From: Hemileia vastatrix
Taxonomy: Eukaryota > Basidiomycota > Pucciniomycetes > Pucciniales > Zaghouaniaceae
Reading direction: 5' to 3'
Assembly: GCA_030280995.1 (NCBI GenBank)
Contig: JASXTE010000013.1
Location: 13,481,501 to 13,545,500 of the forward strand
Length of the DNA stretch: 64,000 nucleotides
Positions 11,561 through 21,370 of the stretch are shown here, piece by piece. The position numbers and the translations under genes are program-made. Each line of letters begins with the position of its first letter. Within the stretch, counting starts at the first letter, position 1. The notes below the pieces were generated by a model. The model was given only the letters and a program-made list of their open reading frames with translations. It was not told the origin of the DNA and did no database searches.

Positions 11561-12882
11561 TCTAAGTAATTTCTGATTCATCAATGCAGGTCAATAGGGA
11601 GTTAAACAACCTGTCTGACCAAGTCCAGATAGATCACGCTTCTCTGTTAGATATATTGCAAGCATCTGATTCTCTTTTAAATGAGAATATGGCTAAATAT
11701 TCTAGTTTGACTACTTTACTCAAAGAGGATTCTAATATCCTTGAAGTAATTGATTTCTTCTCTCTAAATACAGGCCTACCTATAACAGACTTCTTCAAAG
11801 ATGAGGAGGATCACTAAATCAGTATTAAAGCCATTAATCAACTCTTCCTGAAGCCTATCATGACTTCATTGATGTTTTCTAAATCGGTAAGGCTGACAAC
11901 TTCTTGTTCATTAACCCTAAAATTATCAAATAAATTTAATAGGTCCAGTATCATTGGCAGGTGCTGTATATTCTTTTTCAAAGAACAAATCTCAAGTTCT
12001 TCAAGACTACATTGCAGAGAATTTAGCAAAAGGTCTCATTTGAGCCAGCAAATCTCCAACTGGATCCCAAGTTCTTTTGTTAAAAAAAAGGATGTAAGTC
12101 TTAGTTTATGTGTTGATTATAGAAAATGCAACACAGTAACTAAGAACAATGCATATCCAGTTCCTCCTATGTCCTTACTCATTAATTTTTTTAATGGTGC
12201 TAATTTATTTTCTAAAATTGATCTTAGAGGTGCTTACAATTTTATACATATTTCAGAAGGTAATGAACTTTTAACTGCAATTTGTACCAGATTCGGTAGT
12301 TTTGAATATTTTTAATGCCCTTTTGATTGTGTGATGCACCATCAACTTTTCAAACTTTTGTCAATGATATCTTTCAAGATATTGTTGAAAATCTTGTTGT
12401 TGTCTACATAGATGACATTTTAATCTTCTTGAAGTCCCTCAAAGAACATATTTAACATGTCAAACTGATTCTTACTCAACTTCAAGAACAAACACTCTAT
12501 TCCGAGCACACAAAATTTAAATTCCACCTAAAATCTATAAATTTTTGGGGTTTTAAATTGTCCACTGAGGGTCCAGTCATGGATAATAAAAATACTGAAA
12601 AGTTTTGGAATAGGCAGAGCCAGCCAACCTAAAATACCTATGGTGATTTATGGTTTTTTCATATTTTTATATGAGATTTATTAAAGATTACTCTAAAACT
12701 ATAAGCAAACTTACTTCTATTCATAAAAAATATATTCCCTTTGTATTCACAGTTATATAATGGAAAGAATTTTAAGCATTCAAAACTGAATTTACCACAG
12801 CTCCAATTCTTTGACACTTTGATCCTACAGCATCAGCAATAGTCAAAACGGATGCAATGATTATTCTAAAGCAGATGTGATA
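11561..12882 (+). pseudogene. GyF reverse transcriptase and start of RNase H
   Basis: A frame at 11860-12315 contains LCVDYRKCNTVTKNNAYPVP, an RT block, and KIDLRGAYNFIHISEGNE, another core block. After a break the catalytic YIDD appears at about 12405-12415 (VVVYIDDILIF), then a thumb-like HIKLILTQLQ region and an LGFxxRF-type motif. RNase H starts at about 12840 (KTDAMDYSKADV-like). Interrupted at 12883 by an insertion. Confidence 0.75.
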
Positions 12883-14170
12883 TTTTATGTCAGCCAGGCT
12901 ATACCAGGAGCCCAGTAAATTTTATGTCAATTTACTGGAACCAAAAGAGAGCGTAAAAATATGCTTATTATGTATATAAATTAATATTGTATTGAAAAAG
13001 AAATGATATAAGTATTTTATTAAATATATATAAAATAAGTGTTATATTAATTACATTATTATATAAATTATATATACATTTAAATTAAGCATAATAAATG
13101 TTACATTCTATAAATTATGGCACATTTTTATGTATTTAATAAATATAAATTAATAATTAATTGATTATAAACATATATTATAATTATAAGTATAAAATTA
13201 ACCTATAATGTAATTAAATTTATATATTAAATAAAACCTTACATATGTTATTATTTTACAATAATATTGGGCGCTTTTTTGATTCCTAATTGTTTCATCA
13301 AAGTATTAAACAAGTTAAAACACTTATTCAAATATATTATTAATATTTCATTCTAAAAATTAGTAATTTTGTTATAATAAGTATTTGTTTTAAATTAAAT
13401 TAATTATTACACTAATAAAAGTAATTAAAATAGTTAATTATTCATGTTTTATACTAAATTAACTAATTACATCATTTTTCACATGTTAAAATAAGTTATT
13501 TTTCATGTTTCAGTTAAATTGTTAATATTTAAAAAATTATAAGACATGTTTCAAATTATTTAAATTATTTTTATGTGTCTCAAACTTTTTTAATTACTCA
13601 CCAAATTTATGGCAACTGTTTGGGATTAAACTGGTGGATATTTAGGCTCTAACTCATGTGTTTTAGTTAATTATGCCATATTTCCCCTTATACTTACTCA
13701 GAATCATTTAATTGTTATTATATTTTTATTACTCTTTGTATATACTTTATTATGACGCTTCAGAGGGCCCCTTGTTTATATAAAGGCCTTGGGTAGCCCC
13801 CTGTAGTCTCACCACTGATTGTACACTCAACTTAACCACAATTTTAAATATTATACTTTTATTTTATTTTTTATTAGCATTATAAATCTAAATTAAAAAG
13901 TAAATAAATTATTTAAGGTTACAATAGGTCTATTAATAATAGCACATGTTTTCTGAACATTGGAAAATAACTTTTATTTAAATTAATATATTATAATTTA
14001 ATAACCGTCATTATTGTGTCAAGTCCCAAGAAATCCTTGTTGCCTTTTCCTTTAGAATAATTAAATTATTTTATTATTTTATTTCTTTACCTTTTGTAAA
14101 CCCTTTCCTCTATTTACTCCTCCTCCTCTCCGTTCTTTCCTTCTTCTTCTCCTTCTTCTAGATGACCAGC
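12883..14170. mobile_element. LTR-like insertion in GyF RNase H (family K)
   Basis: It begins close to TGTCAGCCAGGCTA, the start also used by the Gy3 LTR. A hairpin CCAGTAAATT/AATTTACTGG follows (12913-12939). TATATAAAGG at 13777-13786 looks like a TATA box, and a TGTCAAGTCCCAAGAAATCC stretch near 14027 resembles the Gy3 LTR. RNase H coding sequence resumes after it. A possible TSD is TGATA (12878-12882 and 14171-14175). The exact ends are uncertain. It is probably a solo LTR. Confidence 0.6.
13777..13786 (+). promoter_or_regulatory. Putative TATA box of LTR family K
   Basis: TATATAAAGG sits about 890 bp into the LTR, in the same GCCT-flanked context as TATAAAAGG in the Gy3 LTR. Confidence 0.4.
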
Positions 14171-14560
14171 TGATATCTTAATTCAACCCTGAAACAAAAT
14201 TATTTCATCCTGTTTCTTTTAAATAATTCAAATTGATTGTAGCAGAATTAAATTATGAAATTCATGATAAAGATTTAAAGCTATTATTCATTGTCTTAAG
14301 AAATGGTGTTCTATTTTTCTCAGTCTAAATAGTTCTTTTCAACTCCTAATTGATCATAATGCTTTGAAATACTTCATTTCTTCTAAAGTACTAACTAGAC
14401 TTCAGGCTATATGGGCTGAGCTCATATCTGAATTTTATTTTACTATTACCTAACTCCCAGTGAAAAATTGTGTAGTTCCAGATATTCTTACACATCAGGA
14501 TGACATTTATCTGCAGCAGGGGGAGGAATTTTCTGAAAAGAATCCGGAAAATGTGAAATC
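14171..14560 (+). pseudogene. GyF RNase H, continued
   Basis: After the insert the frame resumes as FNPETKLFHPVSF, then AELNYEIHDKDLKAI, LLIDHNALKYF and VLTRLQAIWAELISEF. These match the RNase H core and connection of chromoviruses. Stops interrupt it and no single frame spans the domain. Confidence 0.75.
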
Positions 14561-14639
14561 AATTTTCAATAAATAAATTCTAACAACTCATCATTTTAAT
14601 TCAATGACAATACAATCAATTCAAAATCCACTATTCAAC

Positions 14640-15711
14640 CTTTGAGAAGCTCAATAAAAGGATGATTATTTCCTGGTGATTAAAGACAAAATACTCTTGA
14701 AGCAAGCGGCCAAGAGATTCAGTATAGAATCAGGTATGTTAGTCTTTGAAGATAGAGTATTCATACTCAACAATTAGGATATAAAGTTATGGATTTCTAA
14801 TAGTATACATGATTCTCCATTAGCTGGTCATTTTGGTGTTAAAAAAACTTACCAGTTAAAAAAAAGGGATTTCTTCAATCCAGGAGTGACCAGAAAAATT
14901 AAGGCCTATATTAATGCCTGTTATGAATGTAATAGGAATAAGGTGCTTTGGCATAGGAATTATGGGTTGCTTCAGGCACTTTTAATTCCCTCTAAGCCAT
15001 GGAAATCAATTTTGATGGATTTCATTTCTCAATTACCTCCATCAGATAATTTTAATGCTATATTATTAATAGTTGATAGATTTTCTTAAATGTCTATTTT
15101 CATTAAAACTAACACTACGCAATATAGGGGGTGGACTTGCTAGCAAGTCCTCAACCTGAACTCAGATGGAACTCAGACTGAACTCATACTGAACACATAC
15201 TGAACTCTACTTGAACACCCACCTAAAACTTTTCTTCTGAGTGGTGTTCATCCCTGATTGTATGGTTCCTTATCAAAAGCTCAATGTGTGCTCAATCTAT
15301 GGTGAGTTTGGGTCCAAGTTTGCGGACTTGCTAGCAAGCCCCCCCATATTGTGTGGTATAATACTAGTGAAACTTCAGAAGATTCAGCTAAATTATTTCT
15401 AGCATATGTATTTTCTAAACACAGATTACCCACTAATATTTTTTCAGATAGAGGATCTCTGTTTTTCTCTACTTTCTGGACTCAGATTTTTCAACAACTA
15501 AATATTAAAAGGAGTCTTCACACTGATTGTCATCCTTAAACCAATGGGAAAACTGATAGAATCAATAAAATCCTGAAACAATATCTTTGAATGTATTCCA
15601 GCTACTAACAAGACAATTGGACCACATGGTTACCATTGGCTGAATTTTCTTATAACACCTTGACACACTCTTTGATAAAACAATCTCCTTTCAAAAAAAT
15701 CTTTGTATGAC
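14640..15711 (+). pseudogene. GyF integrase (split by a MITE)
   Basis: The frame at 14886-15089 carries the tail of the HHCC finger (CYECNRNK), LLQALLIPSKPWKSILMDFISQLP with the first catalytic Asp (MDF), and NAILLIVDRFS. A MITE then interrupts. 15351-15539 continues with TSEDSAKLFLAYVFSKH and SDRGSLFFSTFWTQI (second Asp), ending LHTDCHP. A degenerate NGKTDRIN (Glu region) follows, then PLAEFSYNTLTHS. A solo LTR interrupts at 15712. Confidence 0.8.
15126..15345. mobile_element. 220-bp palindromic-ended MITE
   Basis: The ends are AGGGGGTGGACTTGC... and its near-inverse ...GCAAGCCCCCCC. ATAT flanks both sides and fits a 4-bp target duplication. Each end contains a palindrome: GGACTTGCTAGCAAGTCC at 15132-15149 is perfect, and the copy near 15322-15341 has one mismatch. 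The middle is a run of ACTGAACTC-type units. It has no coding capacity. A related single end occurs at about 58859-58885. Confidence 0.7.
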
Positions 15712-16518
15712 TGTCACGCGCCACGTGACACTCGAGGCAAAATCAGCTCATTAAATCAATAACAAGAGGTTTTAAATTGATACTCGAAGCGCAGAAAGCA
15801 TTTCTCCATAGCAACTGCGACTTTCCTTTGTGTACTTGCTATTCAACCGTGCTAGTCTAAACTCTAAATCTAAATTAGTCAATCTCTCAATAGTGTGTCT
15901 TTGTCTTTTTCTCAATAAGAAACGCACAGCGCAATAGTCAATGTAATAGTACATTAAAAAGGTTTTATGAAATGTCTTTGGATTATTAAAAGGGGTAGTG
16001 AGCATGGACAGAATGGTTAGTGGAGGACTAAGGGGTTAACGGATGTTAGTGAGGAGGGTCCAGGTGTAAGGGGTGTATTTTAATGGTCTGTGATGTGTGG
16101 AATAGTGGATGGGTATGAGGTCAATGCAAGGAGGAGTAAAGGATATATAAGGGGTTGGGTTTTTGGTTCAATAATCTTTAGGATTAAATTATAAAAACGT
16201 ATTTATAGTTAATAGTGGTAAAAGCTTTGAGTTAAATCATTATTATTGTATCTTTCCTTATTTTCTCATAATCATTTCTAAATCCTAAAACCTTTGATTA
16301 TTAAGTTTCCAACCCTTCGTGAGATCTTAAGAATTTTAATATTACCTTTAAATTATATTAGAATTCTTCTTGAACATAATTTGAAGCAGTAGTTCTTCCT
16401 TCAAGTCATCTTCAAATCACTTCCTCTAATCATACCTCTGTGCTTCGAAGAAGTCTCTAAACTCCTCATCTCACTTACAGGAACATCCTTGACCTTGTGC
16501 GTAGGTCGTCCGGTGACA
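15712..16518. mobile_element. Solo LTR, family L, with 5-bp target duplication
   Basis: It starts TGTCACGCGCCACGTGACA and ends CCGGTGACA. It is flanked by ATGAC on both sides (15707-15711 and 16519-16523), exactly as expected for an integrase-mediated insertion reduced to a solo LTR. GyF integrase sequence stops on one side and the post-integrase region continues on the other. A second copy is at 18915-19510 plus 35018-35176. Length is 807 bp. Confidence 0.9.
16144..16152 (+). promoter_or_regulatory. Putative TATA box of LTR family L
   Basis: TATATAAGG lies in a GC-richer context about 430 bp into the LTR. Confidence 0.4.
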
Positions 16519-17165
16519 ATGACATACTTTATTCAATCCAAATCATGTAGGAATTAATCATCCTTCTGAGCATTATCTTTAAACCATTTCAAGACTTCAA
16601 GGTAAACTCCAATCTAACCTCAAGGTGGTAAATTGAAGATATAAGGAACAGTCCAACATACATGGACACTCTGATCCACCTTCTAAACCAGGCAATAAAG
16701 TATGGCTCAACTCTAAAAAAATTTGAAAAACTTGACCATCAAGGAAATTATTGGAAAAGAACTTGGGTCAACTCAAAATTGATGCAGAAGTTTCTCGAAA
16801 TGCATTTCCACTCAAGTTACCTTTAAAATTTGAATCAATTTATCCTGTTTCTCATGTATCTCTTCTGGAACTGGCTTGAAAAATATACCCAGTCAAGAGC
16901 CACCCCCTTCAAACAAGTCAAAGTAGAAGATCATCAAGAGTGGGAAGAAAGTTAGATTCTAGATTCAAGAAGGCGCAAGGTGAAACTTCAATACCTCATT
17001 GAATGGGAAGGCTATCTTGATGACTCAAAAAAATCATCTTGGGAACCAGCCATCAATGTCTTAAACTGTCCTGAACTTTTAAAATCTTTTCATTTAAAAT
17101 ATCCTAAAAAACTAAACCTTAAATTCAATTTTCTTTTTTTAAAACTTTTTAAAACTTTTTAAGAC
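16519..17165 (+). pseudogene. GyF post-integrase region and chromodomain
   Basis: Fragments read as HVGINHPSE...LNHFKT, DPPTFKPGDKVWL-like and FESIYPVFHVSLLEPALK, the usual integrase C-terminal GPY/F region. The open frame 16980-17162 encodes a chromodomain: VKLQYLIEWEGYLDDS (start), SSWEP (core), NCPELLKSFH (end helix). In chromoviruses this module guides insertion to heterochromatin. Only the chromodomain itself is intact. Confidence 0.8.
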
Positions 17166-17765
17166 TTTTTCTTTCTTTTTCTTTTCTTTTTGTTTAAATC
17201 AATTTTAAATTTCATATATGTTTTTCTTTTCATTTCTGAAATTTCTAAATACTCAAACAAATCTAAATTAAACTAAAATTAAATTTAAATAAGATAAAAT
17301 AAAAAAAATAAATTAAAATATAAATAAATTAAGTTAAAATCAAATCAAATCAAATTAAATTAAAAAAAACTAGATTAAGATTTCTGTTTCTCTAAATATT
17401 ACTCCACAAAATGTTGTATTTTAAAAATTATTTTATTTCTTAAAACTTTAATTCTATCTTTTTTTAGATCAAAATTTGTTCTTTATTACTTTTCTTGTTA
17501 TTTTTCTTTAAGCCTCTTCTTTTAAAATAAACTTTTTCTCTTTTTCTTACCTTCTTTTCTTTTCATTTGAATTAATTAAAATTAAAATTTTATACAATAC
17601 TAAAATTTAAAATTAAAACTAATTTTTAAATCTCTTTTTTTTTCTTCTCTCAATTTAAATTTTCTTTTCTTTATTTCTTTAAACAAATAAAATTTCAAAA
17701 CAAAAAAAAAAAAAAAAATTAAAAAATATTCAAGATACAACTATATAAAAAAATTTCTTATTTTT
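17166..17765. repeat. AT-rich low-complexity tract
   Basis: Runs of T-rich and then A-rich simple sequence (AAATTAAAAT-type, TTTCTTTT-type and a poly-A tract near 17700). No gene. It follows the GyF chromodomain and may be its decayed 3' tail. Confidence 0.6.
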
Positions 17766-17810
17766 CTTCTATTTTTCTCCAAATGAATTCTTTCATCTTT
17801 TAACCACCCT

Positions 17811-18720
17811 TCAAAACTCCTTCCTACTCTTTTCAAATACTACTTCTTCCCCAACTGGAACCATCTTGCTGATATCCAGTAATTCCTTGGCTACAAAAAA
17901 GGAAGAATAATCCACTATCCTGTGAATCTTGTCACATAATTGTGTGAGAAAAGTAGTTTGGAAAGCCTGCCCTGGCTTTTTTAACCACACCTGATTTAAT
18001 TCTGCCTCTCCACTCAAACATTAGTTGTGGGTTCTTCAGGGATAATCCTTGAGGGACCTTCTTTGATTGTCATTCAACATCAACTCAAGGTTCAACCACT
18101 AGTACCTTCTGTTTGATAGGCAACATTTTATTAATTTATGCCTCCTAAAAAATTAAGGATCAATTAGCTACAAAAGCAAAAACAAAAGTTAAAATTTTAA
18201 AAACGCTTACTTCAAACTCTGTATCAGCTTAAATAAATAAGCTAGGTTTGGTGGATTCAACCATGTACACTTCCTCATCATCATCATCCTTGAATACTTT
18301 TCAACAATGTTTTATGTTAGGAGCAAACTCCACTACCTGATCTGATCCATCCTCAACCAGCTCATGGCCCTCTTCATTGGGAGCCATTGGCCTTTTACCT
18401 TTATTCAAACCAGCTACCCAGCCAGAGATCTCCTACCTTTACTCCTGATCCAGTGCATCCCCAGCACTATCTACCAGTGAATTTTTTGTGATGGGTACCT
18501 TCCAAATATCCTCAACAATTGCCTGATCTTTTGTAATCAACCAAAATTTGGTCATCAAATATCAAAATTTGATAGTTGAATTCTTTTCCAATGTGTTGCA
18601 TGTCACTTGGCGCCATTGACAAAACTTCCATTTCTTGCGAGGGCCTCAGGAAGCGGTACTCTTCACACAGAAGAGGTCCATAAAAATGTGGCATGTGCAT
18701 TCTATTTTAAATTGACGTGT
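17811..18720 (-). pseudogene. Unrecognised minus-strand coding relic
   Basis: Several adjacent minus-strand frames look protein-like: 18700-18512 (MHMPHFYGPLLCEEYRF...), a middle part with MAPNEEGHELVEDGSDQVVEF and KVFKDDDDEEVYMVEST, and 18017-17811 (MSGEAELNQVWLKKPGQAF). They are separated by stops and frame changes. The acidic, low-complexity middle resembles retroelement gag linkers, but no motif identifies the family. It could equally be a decayed host gene. Confidence 0.3.
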
Positions 18721-18914
18721 GGGAGTTCCACCTTCAGCTTGGGGGCTAGGAGGGTGAGGGGTAGGATTGTGGTTATTGGTCATATTAAATTATTAAAATA
18801 AAAGATTATTTACAAAACTCTTATGAAGATTTCAAGAAGGGAAAAAGAAAAGAGAGATAAGGTTAATTAAGAGTTCTAAATCTCAAAAGAGCTTGTGTTT
18901 TATAACCAGGCATC

Positions 18915-19510
18915 TGTCACACGCCACATGAAACTCAAAGAAAAATTCAATCTTTTAATCCATATATCAATACTCAAATCCATACTCAAAGCACAGAAAG
19001 CAACATCTACATAATAACAACTTTTCTCCTTTGTTTTTTTGATTCAAATACACTAGTAACTGTGCTATCTAAATCTTAAATTTTATTTAGTCAATCATCT
19101 GCTTATACTTTTTAACTTTAGGTATATTTGGAATATATTAGTTCTTGGATCAATAAAATAATTTTAATGTCGGGTTATTGTATGATTACAGGTAACTAAA
19201 GGTCTGTGAGTGGGAATATTAGTAAGGTTAAAGGATCTGTGGGTTATAGTGGAGGTTCAGTGGTAAATTAAGGGCAGATTATTAAAGGGGTCAATGCAAG
19301 GAGGAGTTTTCTATATAATTGAATAGATTTGGTTTGACATTCCTTAGAATTAAATTATAATATTGTTGTGATAGTAGTTTAATCCATATAAAGCTATCAT
19401 TATCTCCTACCTTTCTTAACAATCAGTTTTCTTAAAACTATTAAACTCCTAAATCTCTTTTTATTATTAAGTTCAAACCCTTTGTGAGATTCCTCAAATT
19501 TTAGTGTTAC
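18915..19510. repeat. LTR family L, second copy, left part
   Basis: It starts TGTCACACGCCACATGAAACTC and follows the 15712-16518 copy throughout. It is cut at 19510 by Gy3, and the right part resumes at 35018. CpGs intact in the first copy are TG/CA here. No matching target duplication was found outside the copy. Confidence 0.8.
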
Positions 19511-20311
19511 TGTCAGCCAGGCTACTAGACTTACCCGGTAAAATAATTAATTATTTTACTGAGTTGAAGCCACGCCTTTCTTCTTAATAATAATTATTTA
19601 TTTATTTACTTAAGTAGTACTTACAATTAACTAAAGTTAAGTACAATAAGTAGTATAAATAAATAATATAAATAAAATGTCCCTTACAATTTTACTCCCT
19701 AACACCGTGCTCAAAAGTATATGTCAAAGGGAGTAAAATTAATAATAAATTTATAATATAAAAACTTTACAACAATTATGTTACCTCAGTGAGAGATCTG
19801 TAATCCCGTGAAAGTAATGTAATTGATTATTTATTATGTAATAATTGTGACAGTCCAAGGAATTCAAACTTTGTTGCTAATAAATTTGATGCCCTTATTG
19901 ACGTACTAATTTATTACTTTCTTATGTCATTTATGTACTCCTTTTTCTTGTCATTCTTTTCTCTCACACTCACAGTAGACGGTGTAAATTCCTTACATTT
20001 TTTTTCCTCATATTTTGCCTATAAAAGGCCTCTGATTTTGTGCTTTTCAACCCATTCTTTTGATCACCTTACTTTATTATTACTATTTACAACACAATAC
20101 TTATTTTTTATATTTTATCACATTAGTAGTTACAAGAGCGTAATTCTAATCAATAAATTATATTAATATTAAAAAATCTACCTCTTATATTTGAGTAATA
20201 AATCATTTTAGATTAAGAAATACATACCAATTTTTGAGAGTTCATTTAAATCCTTAGAATCCTCATAGAAACTTCATACCAAATCTTCTAGACCAAAAGT
20301 GTACCTTGACA
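19511..20311 (+). repeat. Gy3 5' LTR
   Basis: Starts TGTCAGCCAGGCTACTAG and ends CCTTGACA; 801 bp. A 22-bp perfect palindrome (half-site GTAAAATAATT) lies near the start. It differs from the 3' LTR by only a few substitutions. Confidence 0.92.
20020..20028 (+). promoter_or_regulatory. Gy3 LTR TATA box
   Basis: TATAAAAGG about 510 bp into the LTR, repeated at 30968-30976 in the 3' LTR. Transcription would start shortly downstream. Confidence 0.5.
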
Positions 20312-20312
20312 A

Positions 20313-20330
20313 CTGGGGGCCTTTCCGAAC
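20313..20330 (+). promoter_or_regulatory. Gy3 candidate primer-binding site
   Basis: TGGGGGCCTTTCCGAAC begins about two bases after the LTR. It starts with TGG, the complement of a tRNA CCA end, but the implied tRNA could not be assigned and the T-loop match is imperfect. Position is the main support. Confidence 0.45.
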
Positions 20331-20770
20331 TATCAACGGTGCAACAATATTTGAGGCGTAATCGAGGGGACCATTGGTGTGCGAGTACCTGTAAAGGACA
20401 AGAAAGCAAGAAAATGACGAACGTCATACGTCACGTGACAAATTTTTTTTCTGCAAAAGGGAATCGAACCGCGCTCCAAAAATTAAGTTCATATACTGAC
20501 TAAACGTCGTATATATCATGGTAATTATTGTTATTGCTATTTGTGGGTTACTCTTCACTCTTCATTTTCTACGTATTTAATTTTACTCAGCACTCTGTAA
20601 GTGGCATTAATTTGCTCATTTTTCAGGGGGAGGTTTCTGGTAATTGGACTTTATTTTTATTATTATATTTTATTTTTATTTTTCCTGGTAGACCATAATA
20701 GAGCAATAAGCGTTCTTAGTCCCAGAGGTAATAAAATAATTATATTTTAATATTATTTATTATAATTTTT

Positions 20771-21258
20771 CAGTTGACAGTTGTTCTGATTAATTTAATT
20801 GTTCCAGTTGACAAATTGTCCTGACAATAATATTTTAATTAATATATAATTAATATTTAATTACTTCAGTTGACTTTGAGTCCTGGAAATTCAATAAATA
20901 TTTTAATTAATAAAACTCATATTTAATTATTTCAGTTGACATTAAGTCCTGGTAATTAAGTGATCAAGCTTAATAAAATTTTAAAATAAAAATTTATATT
21001 TAATTACTTCAGTTGACATTAAGTCCTGGCAGTTAAGTTATCAGTTTAATAAAATTTTGTTAAATTAATAAAGTTTCATATTTTATTACTCCAGTTGACA
21101 ATAAGTCCTGGTAATAAATTAGTTGATTTAAATCCTGAATATAATTAATTAAAAATTATTAATAAAAATTCTAATTTATTTCTACAGTTGATTATATTAT
21201 AATCCTGGTTTTAATTTTTTTTTTAATAAATTAATTTTATTTAAGTTGATTTTTATCC
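20771..21258 (+). promoter_or_regulatory. Gy3 leader array of nine bulged hairpins
   Basis: Nine copies of CAG-TT-GAY-(3-5 nt or longer)-RTC-CTG at about 20771, 20804, 20867, 20933, 21010, 21091, 21120, 21185 and 21244. Each can fold into an outer CAG/CTG stem, a 5'-side TT bulge, an inner stem and a short loop. The inner stem is GAC/GTC in copies 2-6 (copy 1 has a mismatch) and GAT/ATC in copies 7-9, a compensatory change. The loops (ATTAA, TTTGA, AAATT, AATAA, TTAA) are not conserved. The array sits between PBS and gag, where packaging or translation signals are expected. Confidence 0.75.
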
Positions 21259-21370
21259 TGAAAATGATTTTTTATTATTATTTATTTTATTTTTTTTAAA
21301 AAATAAAAATCAAAAATAAAGACTAATTAATCTTATTGTTTCTTTTTCTTCATTTCAGTAAAATCTTAAA

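Larger units (their letters stand above)
10531..17165 (+). mobile_element. Degenerate chromodomain Ty3/gypsy element GyF
   Basis: Domain order on the plus strand is gag, aspartic protease, RT, RNase H, integrase, chromodomain, the chromovirus arrangement. Every domain has stops or frameshifts. Three later insertions interrupt it: an LTR-like block (12883-14170) in RNase H, a MITE (15126-15345) in integrase and a solo LTR (15712-16518) at the integrase 3' side. No LTRs of its own were identified. Confidence 0.85.

Noticed and set aside
20440..20515. tRNA-like stretch on the minus strand (GGTTCGATTCCC T-arm-like)
   Set aside because: The T-stem pairs at only two positions, no acceptor stem or sensible anticodon loop could be drawn, and there is no terminator in the right direction. 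Treated as chance within the Gy3 leader.
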